A stretch of DNA of 64,000 nt, from the NCBI GenBank assembly GCA_945862215.1, contig CAMAXY010000005.1, forward strand, positions 21,466 through 85,465. Reading direction: 5' to 3'. Position numbers and translations under genes: made by a program. Below, piece by piece: positions 1-9,684 of the stretch (position 1 is the first letter of the stretch; every line of letters starts with the position of its first letter). This DNA is from Singulisphaera sp. GP187. Lineage in GTDB: Bacteria > Planctomycetota > Phycisphaerae > Phycisphaerales > SM1A02. Below the pieces are notes generated by a model. The model saw nothing but the letters and a program-made list of their open reading frames with translations, was not told the origin of the DNA and did not search any database.

Positions 1-2
1 GG

Positions 3-425
3 CCTGGTCAACTTGTCGTCTATTTGATCTTGGATCTCAATCGACTTGGTCTGCGAGTGAATGGATATTTGCGGATGCTCGAAGGCGTGGTCATCGAGAC
101 GCTGGCAGATTTCGGCGTCGTGGGCGAGCGTGATCACTGCGCAACTGGTGTCTGGGTGAATGGTCGCAAGATTTGTGCGATGGGAGTTCGATTGTCGCGC
201 TGGGTTTCGATGCATGGGATCGCACTCAATGTCAATCCCGATCTGAAGCAATTCGATTTGATCGTTCCTTGCGGATTGGTTGGTCGAGGAGTCACGAGCC
301 TCGAAAGTGAACTTGCTTCCAAAGCACCCACGTTGGCGGAAGTGAAGAAAGCGCTGGCTTTTCGGCTGAATTGCGCACTTTCTGCAGCGGGCCAAGCAGC
401 GGCAGTGGCGGGAGAATCAAGTTGA
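3..425 (+). CDS. lipB: Octanoyltransferase LipB, C-terminal part (5' end outside window)
   Basis: Frame open from base 3: [12 protein letters not shown]...[44 protein letters not shown], typical LipB motifs; stop at 423-425. Confidence 0.9.
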   Translation, partial: PGQLVVYLILDLNRLGLRVNGYLRMLEGVVIETLADFGVVGERDHCATGVWVNGRKICAMGVRLSRWVSMHGIALNVNPDLKQFDLIVPCGLVGRGVTSLESELASKAPTLAEVKKALAFRLNCALSAAGQAAAVAGESS

Positions 426-486
426 TGCGGTGCAGGTTCGGGTCTGCACTACACTTCAGGGCTCTCATCAGGTCTGTCGACTTCCA

Positions 487-2301
487 ATGAACATTCGCAA
501 TTTCTCAATCATCGCACACATCGATCACGGCAAAAGCACATTGGCCGATCGACTCTTGCAGGCGACCAACGCACTTTCGAAGCGCGAGGCGCGTGCGCAA
601 TTCTTGGACTCCATGGATTTGGAACGCGAGCGCGGCATCACCATCAAGGCAAGTGCTGTTTCTGTGCAGCACACTTGTGATGGCGAAGATTTCGAATTGA
701 ACTTTATTGATACGCCTGGTCACGTGGACTTCACATACGAAGTGAGTCGCGCATTGACTGCGTGCGAAGGTGCGATTCTTGTTGTCGATTCCACTCAAGG
801 CGTGCAGGCCCAAACTGTGGCCAACGCATATCTCGCCGTCGCAGCAGGATTGGAATTGATCCCCGTCATCAACAAGATTGATCTTCCCGCTGCCGATCCC
901 GATGGAGTTGCGATGGAAATCGAACAGGTGCTTGGACTGCCTGCAGAAGACTGCATCTTAGTTTCTGCGAAAACTGGTCAGGGAATTCAAGAATTACTCG
1001 ATATGGTTTGTCGGAAGTTGCCTGCGCCGCGACCTGCAAAGACTGACAAGCTTCGCGGACTGATTTTTGACGCAAAATATGATGATTATCGCGGTGTTGT
1101 GGTCTATGTTCGAATTTTCGATGGCACGTTGAAAGTCGGCGACAAGATTCGCATGATGGGAACTGGTCGACACTTTATGGTCAGCGAATTGACGCGCTAT
1201 ACGCCGCATATCACGCGAGTGAAAGAACTTGGATGGGCACAGGTCGGTTCGATCAGCGCGAGCATCAAGAGTCTGGGCGATGTTCGAGTTGGCGATACGG
1301 TGACGCTTGATGGATCACCTGCAGAAGAGGCGCTCGCGGGTTATGAAGAACCAAAGCAGATGGTGTTCTGCGATTTTTATCCTTCGAGCGCTGATGCCGA
1401 AACGGGTACTGGCAAGAAGGCAAGTTTCGAAGCACTGCGCGAAGCGATCGAAAAACTCAGTCTCAACGATGCAAGTTTCACTTTCGAGGTTCAGCATTCC
1501 GAAGCGCTTGGTTTCGGATATCGCTGCGGATTTCTTGGATTGCTCCACATGGACATCATTCAAGAACGACTCGAGCGCGAAGGTGGCGTTGAAATTGTGC
1601 AGACTGCGCCAACGGTCAAATATCTTGTGGACTTAACCACGGGAGAGCAAGTCGAAATTCATAATCCTGCGGATTTGCCAGATCCATCACAAATGGCTGC
1701 AATTCGCGAGCCAATTGCAAAGTTGGAGATCATGTGTCCGACCGAAAATATCGGCGACTTGATCAAGTTGTGCGACAGCCGTCGCGGCATTTTTAAGGCG
1801 CAGCGATTTCTCAGCGAAGGCCGTCAGATTTTGGATTATGAATTGCCGATGGCAGAGATCATCTATGACTTTTATGACAAGTTGAAATCGCTCACGCGCG
1901 GATACGGCACGATGGATTATCACGTTGTTGCATATCGAGCCGACAACTTGGCCAAGGTCAACATTTTGGTGAACGGCGAAGTGGTTGAAGCCCTCAGCTT
2001 GATTTGCCATCGATCAACCGCTGAGATTCGCAGTCGTTTGATCTTGTCGAAGCTGAAGAAGCAAATCGATCGACATCAATTCGAAATTGCGTTGCAGGCC
2101 GCAGTGGGTGGAAAAGTCATTGCTCGCGAATCGATCCAAGCGATGCGGAAAAACGTGACTGCGAAGTGCTATGGCGGCGATATCAGCCGCAAGCGCAAGC
2201 TGTTGGAAAAGCAGAAAGAAGGCAAGAAGCGGATGAAGCAGATCGGATCTGTTTCCATTCCGCAGGAAGCCTTCTTGGCAGTTCTCGAACAGAGCGAGTG
2301 A
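487..2301 (+). CDS. lepA: Elongation factor 4 (LepA) GTPase
   Basis: MNIRNFSIIAHIDHGKSTLADRL, DTPGHVDF, NKIDLPAADP and the C-terminal LLEKQKEGKKRMKQIG are LepA signatures. ORF opens at 430 but the conserved start is ATG 487. Confidence 0.97.
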   Translation: MNIRNFSIIAHIDHGKSTLADRLLQATNALSKREARAQFLDSMDLERERGITIKASAVSVQHTCDGEDFELNFIDTPGHVDFTYEVSRALTACEGAILVVDSTQGVQAQTVANAYLAVAAGLELIPVINKIDLPAADPDGVAMEIEQVLGLPAEDCILVSAKTGQGIQELLDMVCRKLPAPRPAKTDKLRGLIFDAKYDDYRGVVVYVRIFDGTLKVGDKIRMMGTGRHFMVSELTRYTPHITRVKELGWAQVGSISASIKSLGDVRVGDTVTLDGSPAEEALAGYEEPKQMVFCDFYPSSADAETGTGKKASFEALREAIEKLSLNDASFTFEVQHSEALGFGYRCGFLGLLHMDIIQERLEREGGVEIVQTAPTVKYLVDLTTGEQVEIHNPADLPDPSQMAAIREPIAKLEIMCPTENIGDLIKLCDSRRGIFKAQRFLSEGRQILDYELPMAEIIYDFYDKLKSLTRGYGTMDYHVVAYRADNLAKVNILVNGEVVEALSLICHRSTAEIRSRLILSKLKKQIDRHQFEIALQAAVGGKVIARESIQAMRKNVTAKCYGGDISRKRKLLEKQKEGKKRMKQIGSVSIPQEAFLAVLEQSE

Positions 2302-2365
2302 TTACGCACTCTTTGCCAGCTGCGAATAGCAAACTTCGGCTTGAACATCAGGCTATTCTTGGGCA

Positions 2366-3091
2366 ATGCGAATGACAGCTTCTATCGTTGCCACCTCCGT
2401 GCTTTCAAGCGCGCTTACGGCATTCTTTATGAGTGGTCTCGATCACTCGGCTTCGGCGCGCGTCATGCCGTTGCCGCAGGATCTTGGGCCAGCCGATGCG
2501 CTTGTGCTTTCTGGCAAGAGTGATCTGCGCGTCACGAATGTTGATGGGCGAATCAGTTGGTCCGATCAGCCGAGCAGTCGAGCCTTTTCAATTGGCACAG
2601 TGCATGTGGGGCGAATTCTTGGCGCGCTCTTGCAGAGCGATAAATTTTCGGCAGAGGAATCTGAATTGGCTTCATCGCGACAGAAAATAGGCGAAGAGTT
2701 TGAGGCTCGTTACAAGGCAATGTTGGAGAAAGCAAAAGGAATAGATAAAGACTCGCCAGATTTTCCTGCCGCTCGCGCTGAGTTCGAGGACTTTCAGCAG
2801 GAATACACAGCTTGGAGTACGCAGAGCGAAAAGGAAGTAGACGCGATGCGCACACGCCATTATCAAACTGCCTATGCCGATTTGCGTGAAGCGGTCGAAG
2901 TCGTTTCCGATCGACGCAAGATTGACTTGGTCATGCGCTTTGTTCCCGCAAGTGACAAGATTGTTTCGGGCGAGGAAGCCAGCATTGCGCAACAGTTGAT
3001 GGCACGCACATTCTTGCGATCACCAGATTCCATCGACATCACAGAAGACATCTTGACGGAAATGAATTTGCAAGCCCCAAAGAAAGACTAA
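2366..3091 (+). CDS. Secreted OmpH/Skp-like protein, paralog 1
   Basis: N-terminal hydrophobic segment, coiled central region, C-terminal RRKIDLVMRFVP...RTFLRSPDSIDITEDI resembling OmpH; close to the next ORF. Confidence 0.65.
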   Translation: MRMTASIVATSVLSSALTAFFMSGLDHSASARVMPLPQDLGPADALVLSGKSDLRVTNVDGRISWSDQPSSRAFSIGTVHVGRILGALLQSDKFSAEESELASSRQKIGEEFEARYKAMLEKAKGIDKDSPDFPAARAEFEDFQQEYTAWSTQSEKEVDAMRTRHYQTAYADLREAVEVVSDRRKIDLVMRFVPASDKIVSGEEASIAQQLMARTFLRSPDSIDITEDILTEMNLQAPKKD

Positions 3092-3109
3092 GTTTTTACG
3101 AGCCCAACC

Positions 3110-3856
3110 ATGAACCCATCAACAAAACCATTCTCAGGCCAAGGTCTTCTTATCGTGTTTGGATCATTACTCGCCGGAATGCTGGGCGCATTTCTGGCGC
3201 TTTCAGTTTCGGGAACGCCCGCAGTCGCAATGCGAATGTTGCCCACAGATCTGGGGCCTGCAGACGCAATGATTCTTTCTGGCAAGGATGGCAATGTCAC
3301 TGTGACCAATCAAGAAGGTCGATTGTCATGGTCTGATTCGCCATCGTCTCGGGCATACAGCATCGCATGTGTTTACATCGATCCGATTTTGAAGGGAATT
3401 TTGTCTGGAGTTCGATTCTCCAGCGATCGATCGAAGTTTGACGAAGAGGCAAAGACTCAGGGACAGGAATTCGAACGAAAGAGCAAAGCGCTGCAAGAGA
3501 AATATCCAGATTTGAAGCAGGGAGATGCCGCGTATGAAAGTGCTCGCGGCGAATACAAGGCACTTCAAGTCGAGTATGAAAAATGGATGACAGCTTTGCA
3601 AAAAGTCCAATCCAAGCACATGGCCGAACAAGTCGAGAAGGCATATGGAGAATTGATCGCTGCTGTGGACATCGTCGCGGAGCGCAAAAAGATCGACTTT
3701 GTCTATCGATTCATCCCACCAGCACGCGCATTCGAATCATCTGAACTCGCATCTGCAATGATGCAAGTTCAGGCGCGAACATTCTTGCGATCGCCCACTG
3801 GAACCGACATCTCCGAAGATGTGATCAAGGAACTGGGACTACCGGCGGCGCCCTAA
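3110..3856 (+). CDS. Secreted OmpH/Skp-like protein, paralog 2
   Basis: Shares DLGPADA..LSGK...VTN..GR.SWSD.PSSRA.SI and the C-terminal RKKIDFVYRFIP...ARTFLRSP..TDISEDVIKEL with the preceding ORF. Confidence 0.65.
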   Translation: MNPSTKPFSGQGLLIVFGSLLAGMLGAFLALSVSGTPAVAMRMLPTDLGPADAMILSGKDGNVTVTNQEGRLSWSDSPSSRAYSIACVYIDPILKGILSGVRFSSDRSKFDEEAKTQGQEFERKSKALQEKYPDLKQGDAAYESARGEYKALQVEYEKWMTALQKVQSKHMAEQVEKAYGELIAAVDIVAERKKIDFVYRFIPPARAFESSELASAMMQVQARTFLRSPTGTDISEDVIKELGLPAAP

Positions 3857-4730
3857 GTGGATCTTTGGCTAGATCCTTCACCGGCGTATTGACCGGCGGA
3901 GAGTTTGATGCGGCTGGCGTGATCGGTGTGATCGGTGTGATTCGCCGAAGTTCGCCAAGCGGTGTCGTCAGCGCCTCGTTCATCGGATCCGAGGATTTTT
4001 TAGATCCTGCATCGGATCCACCATCAGATTCAGAATTCTTGGCCCCCGATCGATCTGGGCGATCGACGACCGCGCAAATCACAGGATTCTGCGCAGATCC
4101 ATCAGAAAGCAATCTGATGTATTGGCCATCGAAACTCCAAGTTCCATTGTGGCTCGCTCTGGAAAGAAGCGCAGGATCGTTTCTTGATGGTGGATTTGCC
4201 GAAGGTGGACTTGATTCAAGTTGATACCTCCCATCTGCTGCAAGTATCAAACTTCCGCCGGGACCGCTCCACTTTCCAACATATAAATCTTCGGGTGCGA
4301 CAGGAGCCACATCAACATGAAGCATGTTGAGCGCTGACCCAGCATCAATAAAAATCTTGCCGTCTGTTCGCCGCATCGGAGCGCGGATTCGCGGCGGCAT
4401 CACACCTGGATTTTTTCGGTCGACATATGGTTCGAGCCAAATGGTGCGGTAATTCTGCCGATCCCAGCGTCCAATTTTCGAAGGAGGTCGAAAGCGGTTG
4501 GGTTGTCCCCACCAGTTGAACGCTCCATCTTGTTTGATGAGCATGATTTCTTCACCATTCGTCCACCAACCGATGATGCTGATTGTTTCCGTTGGGTCAA
4601 TGTCAAGTTTGGAATTTGCGGGGATGATCGCTGGTGCCGAAGGTTTTTGATCTTGGGCGATAGCTGCAGTTTGCACGCACAAAGCCGTCAAGCACGCAGT
4701 CAAAGCGCACGTGTGTTTGATTCGTTTCAT
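3825..4730 (-). CDS. Secreted hypothetical protein
   Basis: Signal peptide MKRIKHTCALTACLTALCVQTAAIAQ; long ORF; 3' end overlaps the convergent ORF by about 30 nt. Confidence 0.65.
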   Translation of the reverse strand: MKRIKHTCALTACLTALCVQTAAIAQDQKPSAPAIIPANSKLDIDPTETISIIGWWTNGEEIMLIKQDGAFNWWGQPNRFRPPSKIGRWDRQNYRTIWLEPYVDRKNPGVMPPRIRAPMRRTDGKIFIDAGSALNMLHVDVAPVAPEDLYVGKWSGPGGSLILAADGRYQLESSPPSANPPSRNDPALLSRASHNGTWSFDGQYIRLLSDGSAQNPVICAVVDRPDRSGAKNSESDGGSDAGSKKSSDPMNEALTTPLGELRRITPITPITPAASNSPPVNTPVKDLAKDPLRAPPVVPVP

Positions 4731-4739
4731 TGAGTACTC

Positions 4740-6284
4740 CTATCTGATGACAGGGAGTCTGATCGTTGGATCAAGATCATCGCTCGGCTGTGCGACCAAG
4801 TCATATCCGTCCGAATCCACCACCGTGCACCGAACAAGTTCGCCTGCTGCAAGTGGTTCACGGCTTATGACATGAGTGAGTCCGTCGATTGATGGCGCTT
4901 GGTGATACGCGCGGCCAGTGAACATCAATGTTGCCTTGTTCACTCCCGTGGTCGCTTTCCCCTTCGTCGCTCCGCGCGAAGGACCATCAATGAGCACATC
5001 GAATTCTGATCGCTGCTCCGCAACAAAGAGCGCGTTTTCGAATGCAATTGATTGTTGCAACTCCATCAGTTCGCCTTCTCGTCGCTTGCTGTCTTCTTCA
5101 CAAACGCGCAGGGCGGGATCCGCATGCATCGTTCCTGACGGTGTTCCATCCTCGCAGGAATATCGAAAGACGCCCATCGCATCAAACTGCGATCGTTCGA
5201 CAAATGCGCAGAGCGCTTCGTGATCCGCTTCGGTTTCGCCAGGATGTCCAGTGATCAACGTCGTGCGAATCGACATTCCCGGAATGCGCTCACGCAATTC
5301 CTGCACAATATTTTCTTGATGCTCTGCCGTAACATTTCTTCGCATCAGATTCAGCATTCGATTCGTGGCGTGTTGCAACGGCATGTCGATGTACTTCACA
5401 ACACTTGAAAGTCGTGCGATTGCGTCCATCATTGCAGGAGTGAAGTTGGATGGATATGCGTACATCAATCGCACCCAACCGCTACCGACTTCTTGAACGA
5501 CCGAGTCGAGTTTTTCCAGCATCCCGACCAATCCACTCTCGTCACCGATGTCCATGCCCCAACTGGTGGTGTCTTGTCCGATCAGATTCAATTCGAAGAC
5601 TCCGTCATTCAAGAGCATGCGTGCTTCATTGGCGATTGCATCTTTCGTTTTTGAGCGCATTTTTCCACGAATGGACGGAATCGTGCAGAACGAACAGCGT
5701 TGATTGCATCCTTCAGAAACTCGAAGGTACGCCCAGTGTCGAGGCGTCAATCGAATGCGATTTTCATCTCCTTCGAAATAGCCAATTCCTCGCCCATCCT
5801 TACCTTGCACGGTCAATCCCACAGTTGGAATTCCGCGAGCGGATGCAGCAAGAAGTGCGTTGGATGAAATCCAATAGCCAGGACGAATTCCATCTTCGCC
5901 GAGTGTTTCGCGAACGACAGTCGAACCTCGCACTGCATCGATGATGTGATCGCGATCAAAGACGCCAATGAGTGCATCAATTCCAGGAGCCCACTCCAAG
6001 ATTTTAGCGCGGTGTCTTTGAACTAAACATCCCGCTACGACAACGCGTTTCAGATCGCCACGTTTCTTGCGTTCAAGAGCATCGCGAATCACTTCGAGCG
6101 ATTCATCTTTGCTCGCTTCAAGGAAGCCACAGGTGTTGACGACAATCGCATCGGGCGCTTCATCTTCGTTGACCAACTTCAATCCATCATTGGCCAAAAG
6201 TCCCAACATTTTTTCGCTATCGACCAAGTTCTTGGGACATCCCAAACTGACGAAAGCCACTCGTTCGATTGCGTTACTGCTCAT
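4740..6284 (-). CDS. rimO: Ribosomal protein S12 methylthiotransferase RimO
   Basis: VAFVSLGCPKNLVDSEKMLGLL, radical SAM SEGCNQRCSFCTIPSIRGKMRS. Start set at ATG 6284 (MSSNAIERVAF) rather than 6347. Confidence 0.95.
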   Translation of the reverse strand: MSSNAIERVAFVSLGCPKNLVDSEKMLGLLANDGLKLVNEDEAPDAIVVNTCGFLEASKDESLEVIRDALERKKRGDLKRVVVAGCLVQRHRAKILEWAPGIDALIGVFDRDHIIDAVRGSTVVRETLGEDGIRPGYWISSNALLAASARGIPTVGLTVQGKDGRGIGYFEGDENRIRLTPRHWAYLRVSEGCNQRCSFCTIPSIRGKMRSKTKDAIANEARMLLNDGVFELNLIGQDTTSWGMDIGDESGLVGMLEKLDSVVQEVGSGWVRLMYAYPSNFTPAMMDAIARLSSVVKYIDMPLQHATNRMLNLMRRNVTAEHQENIVQELRERIPGMSIRTTLITGHPGETEADHEALCAFVERSQFDAMGVFRYSCEDGTPSGTMHADPALRVCEEDSKRREGELMELQQSIAFENALFVAEQRSEFDVLIDGPSRGATKGKATTGVNKATLMFTGRAYHQAPSIDGLTHVISREPLAAGELVRCTVVDSDGYDLVAQPSDDLDPTIRLPVIR

Positions 6285-6294
6285 TCTTGGAATA

Positions 6295-7629
6295 CTAGGC
6301 ATAGAGCCCATATTGACGGATCCATGCCTCGACTTCAGGCGAGACAAGGTCGCCGAGGTTCTGGCCAGATCGCAGGCGCGAGCGAATCTCTGTTGCGCTC
6401 AAATCGACTGCTTCAAAGGGCAAAACGGCCTTTTCCCAACGCTCTCCATCCTCGCCCAGTCGCGAAAACTTCTCGTCGAGTTGGGCTGAAAGATCACGCG
6501 CAGCAAGGGGAGGTCGAGGGACAATTGCGATCGTCGCCAATTGGTGGTCAATTTCACGCCACTCTTTCCACCGATCAAATTGCAGAGCTTGATCGGCGCC
6601 GATCAACAGTACGAGATCATTTCTGCTCGCGCCTGACTCGCGTGCAATTTCTCGCAGAGTGTCCACAGTGAACGATTCTCCACTTCGATTCATTTCGCGT
6701 GAATCGATTACGACACCAGGCACTTTGGAAAACGCAAGCGTCGCCATCGCAAGTCTCTGTTGAGCTGATGCCGCCGCATTTCCTTGGCGCAGTGGACTCT
6801 GTCCTGCGGGAAGAATGATCACGCGATTGCATCCCAGAAAATTCGCCGCCTCTGCAACCATCTGCGCATGTCGACGATGAGGTGGATCAAATGTTCCGCC
6901 GAAAATGAGCATACGCTGAGGTTGATCGTACTTCGACAAAATCACCGCTAATTCCAAGCATAACTCGCGAAGTGCGTGACGAGCAGATGCGCCGATCGCC
7001 GCAAGCTTTGCAATACGACTTGGATGCGTAAGCAGTGAAGTTGCGAGTGCTATGACGTTGATCGACCCGTCGACGCGTGCAAGAGACGCGATCCACGGCG
7101 GAATGTCTGTCGCGGAATCGTCGCTCACTGCGCGAAAAACTCCCCACTTCCAACCACGCTGCGTCGCAAGAGATGCGAACGCAGCAGATTCCATATCAAC
7201 CATTCCCGCGCCAGTTTGATTACGCAATAATTTCTTCGACGCTGCATCTGCACAAGTTTTGTCGACCGATGCGATTACAGTCGTCCGCGATGATCGCAGC
7301 GGCGGCGAATACGAAGGATTTGGACGACAGAAATCCGCTCCTGCACCTCTGATCATTTCCGCGCTTCGCACGGTTGCGACGGTGAATGTCGGGTCGAGTG
7401 CTCCCGCAAGTCCGGCAAGAATCACGGTACGGCCAGTCGGAGAATCGTTTGCTTTGGTCGATCTTTTCGATTCCGCCCATCGCCAAACAGCTCCTGGTCC
7501 AACCCCGATGCACTCAAAATCCGCGGAAATGCCGCAATTTCCTAAGCCAGATTTGATGGATTGCAATTCGAAGTGTGTTGCCACCAGAATCAGCGGGGGA
7601 AGCAGAGATTTGGGATTCTGTTGACTCAT
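6295..7629 (-). CDS. nadD: Nucleoside phosphorylase/nucleosidase-like domain fused to nicotinate-nucleotide adenylyltransferase (NadD)
   Basis: N-terminal half has AGLAGALDP and GMVDMESAAFA of the PNP/MTAN superfamily; C-terminal half MLIFGGTFDPPHRRH...LLIGADQALQFDRWKEW...LSATEIRSRL is NadD. One uninterrupted frame; internal ATG at 6912 begins the NadD part. Confidence 0.85.
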   Translation of the reverse strand: MSQQNPKSLLPPLILVATHFELQSIKSGLGNCGISADFECIGVGPGAVWRWAESKRSTKANDSPTGRTVILAGLAGALDPTFTVATVRSAEMIRGAGADFCRPNPSYSPPLRSSRTTVIASVDKTCADAASKKLLRNQTGAGMVDMESAAFASLATQRGWKWGVFRAVSDDSATDIPPWIASLARVDGSINVIALATSLLTHPSRIAKLAAIGASARHALRELCLELAVILSKYDQPQRMLIFGGTFDPPHRRHAQMVAEAANFLGCNRVIILPAGQSPLRQGNAAASAQQRLAMATLAFSKVPGVVIDSREMNRSGESFTVDTLREIARESGASRNDLVLLIGADQALQFDRWKEWREIDHQLATIAIVPRPPLAARDLSAQLDEKFSRLGEDGERWEKAVLPFEAVDLSATEIRSRLRSGQNLGDLVSPEVEAWIRQYGLYA

Positions 7630-7701
7630 AATGTTCTAAAAATTCATAGAGAAGAAAGATGATTGCCGCCTCAGGGTAGAACGCTATACTCTTCGCCCCT
7701 C

Positions 7702-7776
7702 GGCCTCATCGTCTAGCCCGGTCTAGGACACGTCCTTCTCATGGATGGAACAGGGGTTCAAATCCCCTTGGGGTCA
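7702..7776 (+). tRNA. tRNA-Glu (CTC)
   Basis: GGCCTCA/TGGGGTC acceptor; anticodon stem CGTCC-TTCTCAT-GGATG with CTC anticodon; TTCAAAT T-loop. Possible promoter TTGCCG (7663-7668), 16 nt, TATACT (7685-7690). Confidence 0.88.
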
Positions 7777-7866
7777 TTGGTATCTTGCAGGATCCCATGC
7801 GTTGAGAGTGGGAGTGAGTTGGTTGGTTTGACTTGTTTTGTGCTTCATTTGTATCGTTTGCGTATT

Positions 7867-7941
7867 GGGCCCATCGTCTAGCCTGGTCCAGGACACCTCC
7901 CTTTCAAGGAGGACACATGGGTTCGAATCCCATTGGGCTCA
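7867..7941 (+). tRNA. tRNA-Glu (TTC)
   Basis: GGGCCCA/TGGGCTC acceptor, anticodon stem CCTCC-CTTTCAA-GGAGG with TTC anticodon, TTCGAAT T-loop. Confidence 0.95.
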
Positions 7942-7949
7942 TTTTTCGG

Positions 7950-7997
7950 TTTCTGCTTCGCTTTCTGCTTCGGTTTCTGTTTCGCTTTCTGCTTTGG
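7950..7997 (+). repeat. 12-bp tandem repeat (TTTCTGCTTCGG/C), four units
   Basis: TTTCTGCTTCGC TTTCTGCTTCGG TTTCTGTTTCGC TTTCTGCTTTGG, directly after tRNA-Glu(TTC). Confidence 0.9.
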
Positions 7998-8115
7998 TTG
8001 ATGCTTGCATGTTTTTGTTTTTTTGCCCTTGGGTGCGTTATTCCCCGCAACAATTATTGCGTTTCGTAGCAAAAAAATTGCTTTTCAGTAAAACTGAGGT
8101 AAGTTTCAAGAGCTT

Positions 8116-9591
8116 ATGTATTTCCCACGCAACCATTTATCGTTCGTGATCGCTGTCTTGTGCAGTGCACACTCCGCTTCCGCCGCTGTTCGTTATGTCG
8201 ATGCAACGCTTGCCTCAGGATTGAACAACGGCACATCATGGGCCGATGCGTATCAGGGAACGACTGCAGTCGTGACTGCTCTCAATGCGAGCGTTTCTGG
8301 CGATCAGATTTGGGTGAAGGCAGGAACATATAAGCCAACGACCACCACGACGCGAACCATCTGGCACACGATGAAGACTGGTGTTGCGTTGTATGGCGGA
8401 TTCGCTGGCACCGAGACAATGGTGAGCGAGAGAGATATTTCACTGAACGTCACCAAGCTCACTGGCGATTTGCTTGGCAACGATAATGGGACTGTCACCA
8501 ACCTGGCAGACAATTCGTATCACGTTGTCGTCGCAAGCAGTGTTGCAAACACCGCAATTCTCGATGGATTCTCGATCGTCGGTGGATATGCCAACGGCGC
8601 AACGGCATCCAATTATGACAAGGGCGGCGGAATTTTGATTCTCACCAGCGGAAGTCCAACCGTTCGAAATTGCAAATTCATCGGCAATCGCTGCACATTT
8701 GGTGGTGGTGCGGGATACATCTTTGGAGCGAATGGAACATTCCAAGGCTGCGAATTCACTGACAATGTTGGTGGATCCTATGGTGGAGCATTTGATACCA
8801 ACGGAACCACCGTCACATGGGAACGTTGCATCTTCACAAATAATTCGGCGTCACGCGCTGGCGCGATCGAGTCGTATGGAAGTTCGCAAACGAAAATCAC
8901 CAATTGCGTTTTTCGTTTGAACAAAGCGACGAGCACGAATTCTGGTGGCGCAGTTTGGGCGGGCACAACTTCGACCGTCACAGTTCGCGATTCGACATTT
9001 GTTGGCAACACGACAACTGCAACAACAGGCGCAGGTTTTTACAACACAAGCGGATCAAGCACGCTGGCCAACTGCATTTTCTGGGGCAACACAGGCTCGG
9101 GCAGTGCGACTGCGAATAATCAAATTACCGCTGCGGGCGGAACAAATACAGTCAGTTATTCCCTCGTTCAAGGCGGAGCAACAGGAACTGGCAACCTGAA
9201 CGTCGATCCACTTTTCGTCAATCTCGCTGCAGGCGACCTTCACTTGCAGGCAACCTCTCCCGCGATCGATGCGGGCAGCAATACTTTGATTCCCACGGGA
9301 ATTACCGTCGATCGCGATGGGCTCACTCGCCGCGTCGATATAACGACAGTGGTCGATACAGGAATTGGTCCAGCGCCAGTTGTCGATATGGGTGCATATG
9401 AAGTTCAAGGTCCGCCACCGCCACCACCATGTCCAGCAGACTTGAATCGCGATCAAGTAATCAGCGGCCCAGATCTTACGATTCTGCTCTCAAGTTGGGC
9501 AACAGCTGGAGGCGATGTCAACGGCGATGGTTATACCGATGGTGGCGACCTGGCCGAGGTGCTTTCAGGTTGGGGTCTGTGTCCCCAATAA
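8116..9591 (+). CDS. Secreted right-handed beta-helix protein with C-terminal dockerin-type repeat
   Basis: Signal-like N-terminus, AVRYVDATLASGLNNGTSWADAY, repeated G-rich coils, C-terminal CPADLNRDQVISGPDLTILLSSWATAGGDVNGDGYTDGGDLAEVLSGWG. Confidence 0.8.
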   Translation: MYFPRNHLSFVIAVLCSAHSASAAVRYVDATLASGLNNGTSWADAYQGTTAVVTALNASVSGDQIWVKAGTYKPTTTTTRTIWHTMKTGVALYGGFAGTETMVSERDISLNVTKLTGDLLGNDNGTVTNLADNSYHVVVASSVANTAILDGFSIVGGYANGATASNYDKGGGILILTSGSPTVRNCKFIGNRCTFGGGAGYIFGANGTFQGCEFTDNVGGSYGGAFDTNGTTVTWERCIFTNNSASRAGAIESYGSSQTKITNCVFRLNKATSTNSGGAVWAGTTSTVTVRDSTFVGNTTTATTGAGFYNTSGSSTLANCIFWGNTGSGSATANNQITAAGGTNTVSYSLVQGGATGTGNLNVDPLFVNLAAGDLHLQATSPAIDAGSNTLIPTGITVDRDGLTRRVDITTVVDTGIGPAPVVDMGAYEVQGPPPPPPCPADLNRDQVISGPDLTILLSSWATAGGDVNGDGYTDGGDLAEVLSGWGLCPQ

Positions 9592-9684
9592 GATTTCTGA
9601 TCGAAGAGTGATCGAATTCTGTTTCTGCCGAGTGTGCGAAAGCGCAATCGATGCCTTCGCTAGCATCACCCATAAGGTGATGGC

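Noticed and set aside
505-2010. Antisense ORFs across lepA (505..813, 869..1075, 1687..2010) and similar shadow ORFs opposite many genes
   Set aside because: Typical non-coding shadow frames opposite strongly supported genes; no motifs or start signals.
7950-7997. Possible mini CRISPR array
   Set aside because: Units are directly adjacent with no spacers and no cas genes are present. No CRISPR array was seen anywhere in the window.
7878-8072. ORF encoding KQKAKQKPKQKAKQKPK
   Set aside because: It is a translation of the 12-bp tandem array and runs antisense into tRNA-Glu.
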